Below, one piece after another: positions 1 to 11,660 of a DNA stretch of 64,000 nt. Source of the stretch: Dendrobium chrysotoxum (Eukaryota > Streptophyta > Magnoliopsida > Asparagales > Orchidaceae); NCBI GenBank assembly GCA_019925795.1, contig CM034307.1, positions 38,775,201 to 38,839,200 of the forward strand, given 5' to 3'. The translations under genes were made by a program, and so were the position numbers. Every line of letters begins with the position of its first letter. Positions within the stretch are counted from its first letter, which is position 1. The notes beneath the pieces were generated by a model, which saw only the letters and a list, made by a program, of their open reading frames with translations, made no database searches and had not been told where the DNA came from.

Positions 1-1614
1 GGTCCTTCTATTACCTTTTGTTTTGGCTCTGACTTACGAGTGACACTTCCTGAGTTCCTGCTCTCGAGCCCACCTGCGGGAGGGATCACCTTTGGATCTT
101 TCACCGACTCAACGTACGTCACTCTTGGCAGGCCGACCCCTTCTGAGACTGCAGCCTTCTCTCCCCCATAGAGGAGAGGGCTTGTAGCCATGCGTCCTTT
201 TGGACGACCAGTTGCTCGGCAGCCAGCCCAAGCACCTGTTCGTCCCGATGCTCTTTGTGCATAGCCAGTGCGCCTAGTGGCTAGGAAGCCAGTGCCTAGG
301 CCACTTCTTGTCCAGCCCGTACATCTGGCTTTTAGGCGGCCAGCGCCTAGAGCACTTGTTGTTCGGACAGCTCCGGCCCCTCAGGGTCGACAGCCCGTAG
401 TCCCCTTTCCTGCTGCCCCGATAGAGGCTACTCATGCTCTGGTCTCCCCTCCTCCTTCCTCCTCAAGGAAGAGGGGCATTCAGGCCGAGCTCCCTCCACC
501 TCCTACCCTTCGGGTTTCAGTTTTCTCTAGGCTTTCTCACCCCGAGGCTGCCGAGCAGACCTCGATGCTTCCCCCTCCTGTGACTCATGTTCCTCCAGTT
601 GTCCAGTCAGTTGGTTCCGATAAAGCATCTTCCTCCACTTCTGGCCTTGCGAGATGGGCCCAAAGAAATAGGAATAGGGGGTTGCATTTAGCAGTAGCGG
701 ATGCAGCAGCCCGGCATATGACAGATTTTGTGGCTCATAAAGAGCCAGTGTAGTAGGGAGTAGTTCCTTTACACCTGAAACCACACCGACCTCAGCTCAG
801 TTCTGTTGTCATTGTTGCCCTTCGACAGTCAGATATCCTTACCGGGTCCCATCATAGTAGATGGGTGTGGAGGTACAGACAGATAGATCACTCTGTCGAG
901 ATAGTACAGGTTGTTCCTGCAATTAGATAGATAGTGACAGTTCTTCAGTCAGGATCAACAGTAGTACCGATAGTTTGTGATACTATTGTAGTTGACAAGG
1001 ATGTTACCCTCCGGATAGTTCCTTAGCTTGGTTGGAATCAGTGCCCGCCCACAGTCCCCATAAAATCTCTTCTTAAATGGGTCCATATATTGAGGCCCTC
1101 GATTAGACCTTCTCCAAGGATGACTTATTGAGAGAAGAGTCACACGAGGATGTTCCTGTTCACCAGATATGTTATTGCTAGATGGGGCATGATCAGACAT
1201 ACAATTCAAAGTTCATAGGTAGTTGAGAGGAGGACTTCGCAGGCTAAGTCGACAGTTGCCAGTCTAGTTGTTTTACCAGTTACTCCTTCTTTTGTTGTAG
1301 TGCTTACTGAGCACATTTTTTCACTTCATGTATTAAAAAAATATATGAGAGAGAAATTTCTAATGACTTTAGAAGGGAAGATAAAATCGCTTCTAGCACT
1401 TACACTAAGTGGTCTTGTTCTCCCTTATATTGATAATGAATTGATGGAAGAAGAAAATTTTGAGCTATTTTTTTTATCTTTTGATGCTTCTAGCTCTACC
1501 TTTCATGGTACACATTCTTCCTATGTTCTCAAAAGAAAAGTTGATTTGAGAAAAAGTTTGAAAGTCAAAGTAAAAGGCAAACTTTTGAGAAAATTTTTCT
1601 TAGAGAGCTTTTGA
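1..1614 (+). pseudogene. Decayed reading frame of unknown function, proline-rich then lysine-rich
   Basis: Frame 1 reads from the window edge to a TGA at 1612-1614 without any frameshift. It is broken by TAG at 169, 262, 751, 754, 928, 1024 and 1216 and TGA at 1129. The first ~800 nt are C-rich and encode a proline/arginine-rich, low-complexity stretch that ends in a basic segment near 640-750. The last ~100 codons (1300-1611) are lysine/leucine-rich and uninterrupted. A single frame that stays aligned across 1.6 kb with only nonsense changes suggests a once-coding sequence decaying by point mutation. I do not recognise the protein; it is not Copia or LINE pol. It lies directly upstream of a Sirevirus-like spacer, so a retroelement ORF is the most likely source. 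The 5' part is outside the window. Confidence 0.4.
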
Positions 1615-1639
1615 TTTATTTTTCTTAATGAAAATTTAC

Positions 1640-2390
1640 CTCCATTTTTACTTAAAATATGAATTGTGATTGACTCCTCTAAGCACTTAAAGAAGAAAAT
1701 TCATGATGATCCATTAAAGAGTATGTCCTCTCCCTCCCAACCCTTGTATGGGGTGATTTCATTTCTGAATTAAAATCTATGTCAAATTAAAATTGGACTT
1801 AGAAGTGAAAGTCTTCTCTATTATCTTGCGATTTTCTATCTCATAGGCATCTTTTGTATGCTCATGAATCTATTTCATAATTTTCTCAATCAGGTTATTC
1901 ATCTTTATCATAGGATTGGGTTTGTTTTGTGGATTTTTTCCTCCTTACATAAGAGAGTGAGTTTTCTTCTCTTATATTTGGAAGATGATTTTACAACTAA
2001 GAAAGTCTTCTTTTAGAGATTTAGAAAGGAAGCCAATTATAAAAATAAAAAGACGCATAAAGTGTGCCAAAATGAAAGATGCATAAGGTGTGTTAAATAA
2101 TGAAAAGATGCATAAAGTGCGCCAAAGTGAGTAAAGATGCACAAAATGTGCCCAAAATGAATAAGTAAATGGCTTTCATTTCTTGTAAATCTTTAAATCT
2201 CAGAAAGCCCATGTGTCCTTTGATATGTTTGACACTTGAGTTTGAAAAGCATAATTTCATATTCATTATCATGCAATGATATTCTATTAGATATAAAAAT
2301 ATTTCATGCAAGAAAGTTGAGAAGATTTAATTTCTTCCTCTAATTTAATCTTTCTTGATTTAAATTTCAATTCAAAAATATATATAAGGG
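1640..2390 (+). mobile_element. Fragment resembling the Sirevirus post-pol spacer of Copia-2
   Basis: This stretch can be aligned by eye with 59310-60020 of Copia-2. Shared landmarks in the same order are: GTGATTGACTCCTCT; a T-rich block; an 'agagagtgagt' block; several short repeats of the form AAAGATGCRYAAAGTGYGCC (2050-2150 here, 59690-59860 there); a 'taaatctttaaa' block; and 'aacacttgag'. In Copia-2 this lies between the pol stop and the third ORF. Here the upstream part is not Copia pol, so the fragment is detached or chimeric. It ends at a TATATATAAG motif (2380-2389), at a position comparable to the TATA box before the third ORF in Copia-2. Confidence 0.6.
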
Positions 2391-2824
2391 AGAGAGCCCT
2401 GTCTAGCTTGTAGAGAGCTTAAGCTGGGTTAGCAAAATTTAAATCTCTACTCTTTTTGGGTTTAGATGGAGTTAATATACATCTTATTAAATATTTTTGA
2501 ATATGTTCCCTTGGTTATTTTTGGACTGGGTCCATATAATCAAGAGGTGAATTTTCCATTTTGAAAATGACCATTCCTACTCTTTGATAAAATTCTTACT
2601 CTTTAAAAAAAAAATGTATAAATCAAACTTATCTCGATTAAGTGGTGAGTATTCAACATCTCTTAGTGAGTATGTTTAGGTGCTCACCTTTTTCTTTGGA
2701 AAATTCATGCATGAGAATCATTGAGCTCCAACATCTGATTATTTCCCATCACATATGAGTTATGTGATTTTATTCAGATTGTTGTGAACCTCTTATGAGA
2801 TTTTTGATATCTCCAAGTTCATTA
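2391..2824. other. AT-rich spacer, no gene seen
   Basis: No reading frame or repeat I could support. It begins just after the TATA-like motif, in the place where a third ORF would start in the Copia elements, but nothing here resembles that ORF. Confidence 0.5.
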
Positions 2825-3630
2825 TGAGTTTTACCCTCCCAGTTTCATTCATCAGCTTGAGTGTGGTCTGGGTTATCAAAACTAATACATTTAATTTTTT
2901 TTGGATTTTTCTTATTCCTCTGGTGTGAGTCATACGATTCATATATATTCAAACTTTATGATTTTCCTAGCTCAGCATAAACTCATGAGATTCATATCTT
3001 TGAGTTTCCCATGAGTTTTAGCTCCCTAATTTCACTCATCAGCTTGAGTGTGGTCTGGGTTATCAAAACTAATCTGCATAATTCCTAGGGTTTTTCTCAT
3101 TCCCTAGTGTGAGTCATATGATTTCTTCATATATGAATTAAATGATCTATCTAACTCATTGTAGACTCATCAGATTTTGATACACTCGAGTTTACCGTGA
3201 GTGTCGGCCTCCCAGTTTCACTTGTCACCCCCAAGTGTGGTCTGGGATATCAAAACCACTAATTCAGATCTCCTATGAGATATGATACTGGGTCCACACC
3301 CAACCTATATTAGTCAGGTGTGGTGATGTTGACTCATTATCATAATGTAAATTTCCTTTATCTATAAATTTTATTGTGATAGTTGTGCTCCCCAGTTCAT
3401 TCATATGAGTTGAATGTGGCCTGGGTTATCCAAGCTAATATGATGTTCTCTTAAAGACCTTGTGTATAGTTTCTCTCTCCCCAGATCATTCATACAAGTT
3501 GAATGTGGCCTGGGTTATCAAAGCCAATTTGATGTTCTTTCAAAGATCCTATGTGTAGTATCAATCTCCTCCAATTTTACTCATGTGACGAATATGGCCT
3601 GGGTTATCAAAGCCAATCATATCTCCCTCT
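2825..3630. repeat. Degenerate tandem repeat, period about 180 bp then about 88 bp
   Basis: The core GTGTGGTCTGGGTTATCAAA and variants recur in six blocks near 2860, 3045, 3235, 3415, 3502 and 3595. Each is preceded by a CCCAGTTTCAYTCAT-like segment. The first four blocks are 178-193 bp apart and the last three 87-88 bp apart, so the shorter spacing looks like a half-unit. Short ORFs across it are by-products of the repeat. Confidence 0.7.
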
Positions 3631-4120
3631 CTTTGTATTACAGTCATTAGAGGATATTTTATATTAGGATTAACTCATGGATATGGTAAACGTTCCCTCT
3701 ACCATGTGTTATTTTTGATAGTATGAGATATACCCAATCTTTGATTGTGGATACAATATAAATATATAAAAAAATAATATGAGAAATAAAGTGAGAGAGG
3801 GAGAGCAGGGAGAAGCTCTTATTCGAGCAAAGTTCATTTCCTTTAATACAAGTGGGATATGGATTCTATGCTCCAAAATTTATATACCTCTCTATGTTCA
3901 GTTTTGTGAAATCGGTTACCCTTGTTACAATAGGAACCCAGCTTCATTATTGAGAGATGTTGGCATCCCTTCTAAAGTGTTATCACTATTCTCTTCTATA
4001 AATCATTTTTATGATTGCTTAGGAGATAAATTTACACTCCTTTTCTTTTATGGCGGAAGTTGTGTGTTCCCCACTAATGATGTGGTACATCTTGCTTCAG
4101 ATGTTAACATCATTTCTTAG
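3631..4120. other. AT-rich spacer with one unsupported 113-codon ORF
   Basis: An open frame runs from 3779 to 4120 on the plus strand, but it has no recognisable domain, no long continuation and codon use like its non-coding surroundings. I do not call it a gene. Confidence 0.4.
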
Positions 4121-4492
4121 TGGATTCAGATTTTCTAGTAGAACGTCAATCCCTTACCTCCTTTAGCGACATAGTTTCCACTAAAGTCTCGCTCTCAGCT
4201 GCAGGAGCAGTTCATGGGATGTGTAGATGTTGCTAACACCTCTCACAAGGTCCTATCAGTTAGTATAGGTGTTACCACTGTGATTCCTTAATAATTATTT
4301 TCCTGGTGGATTCAGATCTTCTAGTAGAAAGTCAATCCCTTACTTCCTTTAGTAATATAGTCTCCCCTGAAATCTTGCTCTTGGCTGCAGGAGCAATTTT
4401 TGGGATGTGTAGATGTTACTTGCACCTCTCACAGGGTACCATCAGTTAGTATGGGTGTTACCACTGTGATTCTTTAATAATCATTGATCTGT
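4121..4492. repeat. Two-copy tandem duplication, 186-bp unit
   Basis: Unit 1 (4121-4306) and unit 2 (4307-4492) both start TGGATTCAGA and share 'gtcaatcccttac', 'ctgcaggagca', 'gggatgtgtagatgtt', 'cacctctcaca' and 'gtgttaccactgtgattc' in the same order. Differences are scattered substitutions, so the duplication is old. Confidence 0.85.
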
Positions 4493-4794
4493 GATATGGT
4501 TATTATTCTTAGTGGCGAGTGTATCCCCTCGCCACTATAATTGCCCTTTCTTTAGTGTAAGATCACTTTCTGCTCTGCTGTTTGTATGTTCCTCCTCGTC
4601 TACAGAGATGTACATTAGTTGACTACTTCTAGTTGCCTATGATTTTGATTTTGCCTAAGGAATTTCGCTTACGTTTTGATACGCATGGCCATGACGATTT
4701 GTCCTCTACTATGTGGTAACTAAAACGTAAGTTTGGGACTTCTTAGATAACTCATCACTTGAGATTTCTCACCTTTTACCTCTCTTTTTTCTCA
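4493..4794. other. Spacer, no gene seen
   Basis: About 300 bp between the 186-bp duplication and the satellite-like field. No frame, RNA gene or repeat that I can support. Confidence 0.5.
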
Positions 4795-7330
4795 CAGCAT
4801 CACGCACGCATGCGTTGGGTGGTTGTTGAGATGGCCTTTAACTCTTTGTCTCGCTGTTGCGAATATGGTCAAGCGAACATTGAGTAGTCCTCGTTCACTA
4901 TTGTGAATATGGTCAGGTGAATGTTGGATTCTTCTTTTTTTTTTCTCTACTGTTACGAATGTGGTCAGGCAGGCATTAGAATTTTGGGGGGGCTCTTTAT
5001 TCACTATTGTGAATATGGTCAGGTGGATATTGAGCTGTTCTCATTCGCTGTTGTGAATATGGTCAAGTGAATGTTGAACCCCCCTTTCTCTCCGCTCTTT
5101 GTCTCGCTATTACAAATATGGTCAAGAAAATATTTAGTTATCCTCATTCACTATTACGAATATGGTCAGGTGAATGTTGGACTCTTCTTTCTCTTTTGCT
5201 CTACTATTGCAAAAATTGTCAGGCGGGCATTAGACTTTTGGAGAAGCTCTTTATTCGCTGTTGCGAATATGGTCAGGTGGATATTGAGCTGTTCTCATTC
5301 GCTGTTGTGAATATGGTCAGACGAATGTTGAACCGCCTTTCTCTTTTCACCCTTTATCTCGCTATTGTGAATATGGTTAGACGAGCATCGGGTTGTCCTC
5401 ATTCACTGTTACGAATATGGTCAGGTGAATGTAGGACTTTTCTCTTTTATCCCACCATTATGAATATGGTCAGGTGGATATTAGACTGTGGGAGGGCTCT
5501 CTATTCGTTGTTGTGAATATGATCAGGTCGATATAGAGCCAATCTCATTCGTCATTGTGAATATGGTCAAGCGAGTGTTGAACTCCCCTCTTCTGGTTGG
5601 GTGCCCAATAGAGTCCTAGGAGGCATACTTTACCACCTCTTCATTCCCCCTATTTTTATTTCCTGTTTGGGGGTTGTTGAGTTTTCTAGTGAGTCCTTGT
5701 TTCACCATTTCGAATAAGGTCAGGCAAACATTGAGTCATCCCCATTCACCATTTCGAATACGGTCAGGTGAATGTTGGACTTTCTCTTTTATCCCGCTGT
5801 TGCGAATATGGTCAAGCGGACATTAGACTCGGGGAAGCTCTTTATTTGACATTTTGAATATGGTCAGGTGGGTATCGAGCAGCTCTTTATTCGCTGTTGT
5901 GAATATGGTCAGGCGGATATTGAGTTATTCTCATTTGCTGTTGCGAATATGGTCAGGTGAATGTTAAATTCCACCTTTTCTTCGACTCTTTGTTTAGCCA
6001 TTTCGAATATGGTCAAGTGAACATTAGGTCATCCTCATCTACCGTTGTGAATATGGTCAGGTGGATGTTGGATCTTTTCTCTCTTTTGTCTCACCATTTC
6101 GAATATGGTCAGGTGGACATTAGACTTCGGGAGGGCTCTTTATTCTCTATTGCGAATATAGTCAGGTGGATATTGAGCAGTTCTCATTCATCATTGTGAT
6201 GTGGTCAGGCGAATGTTGAACTCCCCACTTCTGGTTGGGTGCCCGACAGAGTCCCTAGGAGGCATACATCACCACCTCTTCATTCTCCTTATTTTTTTTT
6301 CTTGTTTGGGGGTTGTTGAGTTTTCTGGTGACTCTTTGTTATGCCGTTTCGAATAAGGTCAGACAAATGTTGAGTCATCCTCATTCACCATTTTGAATAA
6401 GGTCAGGTGAATGTTGGACTCTCTTTTATCTCGCCATTTCGAATATGGTCAGGCAGACATTAGACTCGGGGAAGCTCTTTATTCGTCGTTTTGAATATGG
6501 TCAGGTGGGTATCGAGCAGCTTTTTATTCGCTGCTGCAAATATGGTCTGGCGGATATTGAGCTATTCTGATTCACCGTTGTGAATATGGTCAGGTGAATG
6601 TTGAATTCCCCCTTTTCTTTGACCCTTTGTTTAGCTGTTGTGAATATGGTTAGATGAACATTGGGTCATCCTCATCCACCGTTGCGAATATGGTCAGGTG
6701 GATGTTGGATCCTTTCTCTCTTTTTGTCTCACCATTTCGAATATGGTCAGGTGGACATTAAACTTTGAGAGGGCTCTTTATTCGCTGTTGTGAATATGGT
6801 CAGGTGGATATTGAGTCATTCTCATTCGTCGTTGCTATGTGGTTAGGCGAATGTGGAACTCCCTTCCTTTCTACTCTTTGTTTCGCTGTTTCGAATATGG
6901 TCAAGCGAATATTGAGTTGTCCCCATTCGCTGTTGCGAATATTCGATGTGGAACCCCTTTTTTTTTCTCTATTCTGCTGTTGTGATGCAATCAGGCAGAT
7001 AGATGATTCCATTATTTTCCTTGATTGCTTTCCTTTGGCTGTTATCCTTACTAGTTTGATTTAGTCAATTGATTATTGAATTCCTCCTTCATCGCATCAT
7101 ATTAGACACATGTTCTAGGTGATCGTTGAGTCTCCTTTAGTTCTTTGCGACAGTGCTTCGATCTGTTAATGTGAGGGTGAGATCTCTTCTCCTATTTTGT
7201 CGTTCTAACCTGGTTAGATAGATAGGTGGTCTCCTTCCTTCGACTCTCTCTTACGGTTGGTTTAGTAAGCTTTGAGTCTCCTTCATTCACTGTTTCGAGT
7301 TGGTCAGGTGAGTGTTGGGTTTTCTCTCTT
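4795..7330. repeat. Satellite-like field with ~50-bp monomers and a ~638-bp higher-order repeat
   Basis: The core TTGYGAATATGGTCAGGTGR recurs about 38 times between 4861 and 6936, at spacings of roughly 42-65 bp, then fades out by about 7330. A higher-order unit is visible. A non-monomer block starting TTCTGGTTGGGTGCCC, with 'ggaggcata' and 'gtttgggggttgttgagttttct', occurs at 5591 and again at 6229. The ordered series of 11 monomer variants that follows the first block is repeated after the second. Several frames stay open across monomers and give repeated 'EYGQV'-like peptides, but they shift frame between monomers and I regard them as non-coding. Confidence 0.85.
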
Positions 7331-7930
7331 CTTTTTGTCCCACCATGCCTGCATGATTGTATGATAATTGTGTGACTGAGTAATTGATGGAGTGCATGGT
7401 CATTGCATAATTGTTTAATCTTGAGGTGATAATTGCATCTTGGATTGCTCATCGTATGATTGAAGGATTGTAGCATATTTGGGCTTGATGCATGATCATG
7501 TGATCATTTCATGATTAGGTGATAGTTCATTATTGAGTGTTTATCATAGGATTTAATGTTTGTTGTATGATCATGTGATTGTCGTATGATTATGACATGA
7601 CCATTTGCTTATTATTATGTGCTTTGATATGATTCGACATTTACCATAGATCTATTGCATGGTTGTGTGGTTACTGTGTGGGTGCATGATTAAGCTGTAG
7701 CTAGATTTTTGTTATATAATTAATTGACTATGGCATGAGTATGTAAAAATTGTGTAATTATATAATTATTGGGTGATTTGATGATCATCATATGATTATC
7801 TTGTTGCATGGTTGCGTGGTCATTGTGTGATTGTATGATCATAGCATGGTGGGACATTTATTGCATGATTGTTGTGCTATTGTATGATTTTTAAGTCTCA
7901 TTAGTTGATTGTAGGATTACATCTTCTTAG
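7331..7930. repeat. Low-complexity field of short TGATTGTATGATCATG-like words
   Basis: Words of 8-12 bp built from 'catgatt', 'gtatgat', 'gatcat' and 'ttgcatg' recur irregularly for about 600 bp. There is no fixed period and no coding frame. Confidence 0.55.
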
Positions 7931-8500
7931 TGAATCTTGTTAGTTGATCATAGGGTTGCATCTTCCTAGAGGTAGGGAGGTCAATGCCAACATGTACGGT
8001 TCACTTGCGTTCGCCGCACCTGTTGGGAGTCCGTTTGTTGACCTCGATTTTATCATGATTTGCCCTCAAGCGCATTTGTGGCCTTTTGATTGGATTGGGT
8101 TTGGGCTCGAGTAGGTTCGACTGTACTTGATCAATTCGATTTAGTCCCATCGAGTCTAATTTAATCCAAATCAATTTCGGTTTGAGGTTCGATCGCGTCG
8201 ACTCAATTTCAATCTCGTTAAATTAAAATAATAAGACCCAATAGAACTCAAATTGAATCGAAATCGGGTCGAATTAGACCCGACTAAGTTCAATCGGGCC
8301 TGATCCATGCATTAGAGCCTTGTCGAGCTCGATTTTGATAGTAGTGGTGTTAATTCTTATTTAATTGGATCTAATCGGACCCAAATTGAACCCAAGTCGA
8401 TTTGAGTTGAACCAAATCAAGCTTGATTTCAGTACAGTAAGCCTAACTTAATTCCAATTGAACTTCAATCAACTTTCTAATGTATTTGAATTTGTTCCTA
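7931..8500. other. Spacer rich in TCGA/AATTGA words, no gene seen
   Basis: 8080-8480 is built of degenerate words such as 'aattcgat', 'gaattaga' and 'aactcaa'. This resembles decayed simple-sequence DNA. No gene. Confidence 0.45.
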
Positions 8501-9230
8501 CATCACGAAGTGTGGTGGATGGCTCCGGTCTTCCCGAAATTTGAAGTCTGCTTTTGCTGTGGAGTTCAGTCGTGTGACTCCTCGTTTAAGTAATTTCTCA
8601 GATTACCTTTAGCAGGAGCCCAGATGGACAGGAGCTGGAACTCACGCGATCTCTCTCCTTTTTTCTCTGGATTCGCACATAAGCAAAAAAGGCTGAAGCC
8701 CTCCAGGGGCTCTTGGGATTTTTTTTTTCGCAAGCCTGGGCGGTGCTCTCCCCCCCCCCCCCCCCCCCCCCTCGCGATCTCCCTCTCGATCTCTCTCTTG
8801 GTTCGCTGAAGCAAACCCGACGCCAAGCTAGCCGAGTAGCTCCTGTCTCTCTCTCGCAAGCAAGGAAGAACAGAAGTTCCTCTCCCGATCTCCTCTGGTT
8901 CGCACGACCTCAACTCAGCCGAAGCCCTTCCTTCCCTCGCTGCTACTGCTGGCGTGTATGGGAGGAAGCCGAAGCCATCCCTCTGCCGACCCTATATCCT
9001 AGCTGACGGACCCTTTTCCTCCTTCCTGATTCGAATGGAGCCTGAGCCGAACCCTTTCCCCACTCTCAACTCCTCAAATATGCCTCCACATTCAACCAGC
9101 AGCTGCAAGCAGGCGTCAGCACAGGTGAAGCCGGCCCAGATCTGCCCGATTGCTTCCTGAATTCTTCCAACACCTTTCCCAATCCACTACCCTTATGTAC
9201 GTTTCTCCTTGCAAATATCTGGAAGGTAAG
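8501..9230 (+). other. GC/CT-rich block, possible decayed promoter or first exon
   Basis: This block stands out from its AT-rich surroundings by high C+T and CpG content, repeated 'ctctctc' runs and a 21-C tract. It ends with a good splice-donor-like sequence, CTGGAAG|GTAAGC, near 9224-9231. Plus-strand frames at 8713-9006 and 8954-9160 are short and have no recognisable domain. It could be the 5' untranslated exon and promoter of a plant gene, or part of an LTR. I see no downstream exons that settle it. Confidence 0.25.
8751..8771 (+). repeat. Poly(C) tract, 21 C
   Basis: An uninterrupted run of 21 cytosines. Two other tracts of 19-20 C occur in the window (27542-27560 and 54040-54059). Confidence 0.95.
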
Positions 9231-9701
9231 CTTTGCTAAATCCGATCATGTTTTCATTATATTACTAGCTTTGATTATGGCCAATTAGCTCGTTACATCC
9301 TGTTTTTTCCAAATCATTAAACAAGCTAGTAAGCATAAGTTGTTTAAAAAAAAGGGGATGATATCTTTAAATATCTCATTCGTTTGCTAGTCGAATGCTT
9401 TAGATCCTTCCAATCCTATAGGTATTAACTTGTTTGGTCTACTATATATAAGAGGACACATATTTCTAATTACATTCTACATAGTTTTTAGTGTCGTTTT
9501 CTAGTTCCAAAATTTTTCTAAAGACCTTCGCAAGCATGGCGCTAGAACTCTAGTGTGGAAGAAGGAATGGAAATAGCTTTAGTGAACATAATAAATTCTT
9601 AGAATGAATGACTATCATTTTCCTCTTGATAATCTAAAGTTTTCGGATGGATTTATTTATATATTTAAAGAAAATTTTGAGGCTAGTTGGTGTTTCATAA
9701 G

Positions 9702-9705
<4 letters not shown>
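9231..9705. other. AT-rich spacer, no gene seen
   Basis: If the donor-like site at about 9224 were real, this would be intronic. No coding frame or repeat is supported. Confidence 0.4.

Positions 9706-9768
<63 letters not shown>
9706..9768. repeat. (TA)n microsatellite
   Basis: About 31 uninterrupted TA dinucleotides. Confidence 0.97.
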
Positions 9769-9772
<4 letters not shown>

Positions 9773-10051
9773 GCATTCTTCTAATCATTTATTCAAAAAA
9801 ATGCAATTTCTACTTTAATGAAGATAGCCTTTTTTATGTACAAATAGAGACGAATTCAATACCAATTCCTCTGACAACTTATTCAACATAGAACATGAAT
9901 GGGACATTGATAAAAATGAGAATTTGTTTGATATAAAATCTGTGTGAATGAAAACTTTTTTTTTTATGAATATTATATGAAAACTAATATTAATATGTGA
10001 GCATGAATTTGAGTTTCTCATTTATTATTATCTTCATCAACATTATTGTTA

Positions 10052-10070
10052 CTATTATTATTATTATTTA

Positions 10071-10106
<36 letters not shown>
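10052..10106. repeat. (ATT)n microsatellite
   Basis: About 18 ATT units, interrupted once by 'tttaat' near 10068. Confidence 0.9.
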
Positions 10107-10108
<2 letters not shown>

Positions 10109-11270
10109 TTGTAAGTTGATTATCAAAACAAACATGTTAGAAGTCTCAAATAAACTTACATGTATGAGTTGTCTTCGTCTATCACTCACAAAATAAATGA
10201 ATTTGATTTATTTGTATTAGTGTTAGTTGTATGAGTTCGTTGACAAATTTACATGTACGTGCTAGTAATGAAATAATCCACTTAATAAAAAAAAGAAAAC
10301 TTGTGATTTATGTTAAGTTCATGTATATACTCTCTATGATTTCATGTCACACTTATATATCCGACGGTACATTCACATGCTAATTCATGTATGAGATACT
10401 CTATGTGAATATTGCGCAAGTAATAATTATTTCGCATTTTAACCGAATCATGTGATGGGATATGTGTAGTTCGTTAGTAATGTTTATGTGACATCTGCAT
10501 ATATAATCTTGAGTTTAGAATTCTACTTACATACTTGATATTATGTAAATGCAAAGGCTTCTAGTTATATTACATAGTTTCAACCATTCTACGCTTTGAT
10601 CACATGTATGTATATTGATTTCATATGACGTTGTATAATTTATGTTGAAACATTTCATGAGTTTTGGAAAAAAAGGTGAAGTCATCTAGATGTTTCTTCC
10701 TCGTAGCTTATTGAACATACGTATGCCTCGATATTTTGATTGTCAATATTTCTTTTTCAAGCATACATGATGGCATGTTGTTGAATGGTAAAACTTACAT
10801 TAGGCAAAATAAAAGTGTCCTACAAAGATTATTTGTAGTGTCAAAATTATTCTTTATAGGTTATTTTGGTTCTTTGATGAATATACTATCCACCACCAAT
10901 TTCATATGGGAAGTTTGTCTCAATGCCTAATAAGAGATGGCTTGGATTGTGATCACATTGGAGTGTCTTTATATATGACTTGCATAAATCTAGAAGTGTT
11001 GGAGAGTCTTTCATGTGTTTCAAATGGGAAAAGCATTGTCTCCTTGAAATATGATTTGTGCTTTATGTTGGTTGAAATGTCTCTTAAACGTTGAAGAACA
11101 AATGGGCATCAAACTAACTTTCTTTCTTTTTCTTTCCAATAGCATGAGATTGACTTTGAACTTTTGGCAAATGGTTGTATACTTGACATAAGAGTAGGTT
11201 CATGAATTTGAGTTGAAAGCTTCTTTTTGAAATCTTTAATGTCATATTGTATGGATGATAGAATCTGTTA
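10107..11270. other. AT-rich spacer, no gene seen
   Basis: Only ORFs of about 60 codons, without domains. No repeats that I can define. Confidence 0.45.
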
Positions 11271-11660
11271 GAAAGCTTTATGAATTACTTTACGGCTAGA
11301 AAGTTTTATGAGACATTTTCCATTGAAAAACTTTACGATTCACCTTTTGTCAAAAAAATTTATGGCTTGTTTTATGTTGGAGGATTTTATGAGTTGTGTT
11401 TTTTGGAAAAGTTTTGTAAATCGTTTTGCCTTGAGAAATTCTACGATATGCTTTGCGAACATTTTATAGAGGAAAGTCTTATGGAACCTTCTTGTTATAA
11501 GATTTTCATGAATTTATCCCACGTCAAAAATATTTATTTCGTGTTGAAAAGGGTCATGGTGGATTTCATATGAGAAAGGTTTTATGAGTTGCTTCATTTG
11601 GAGATTCTATGAGTTGTTTTGAGAATTGGGAATTTTACGAATGGCTTTGCATTTGGGAAG
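11271..11660. repeat. Decayed minisatellite, ~27-bp unit
   Basis: Units of 24-28 bp follow the form GAAAGTTTTATGAGTTGTTTTGCATTG. Seven units are contiguous from 11271 to about 11455. A degraded stretch follows, then at least three more units at 11573-11655. Because the period is close to 27, one frame stays open from 11280 to 11573. That ORF is a by-product of the repeat. Confidence 0.75.

Noticed and set aside
3779..4120. 113-codon ORF
   Set aside because: No domain, no homologous feature in the window, composition like its surroundings.
5067..5516. 149-codon ORF with repeated EYGQV/NMV peptides
   Set aside because: It is a translation of the ~50-bp satellite monomer; the frame changes between monomers and neighbouring frames are equally open.
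5957..7064. Further ORFs in the satellite field
   Set aside because: Same reason: monomer translation without conserved frame.
8624..9160. Proline/serine-rich ORFs in the GC block
   Set aside because: Overlapping frames on both strands are open because of C/T-rich low complexity; no domain.
11280..11573. 97-codon ORF
   Set aside because: Produced by the 27-bp minisatellite.
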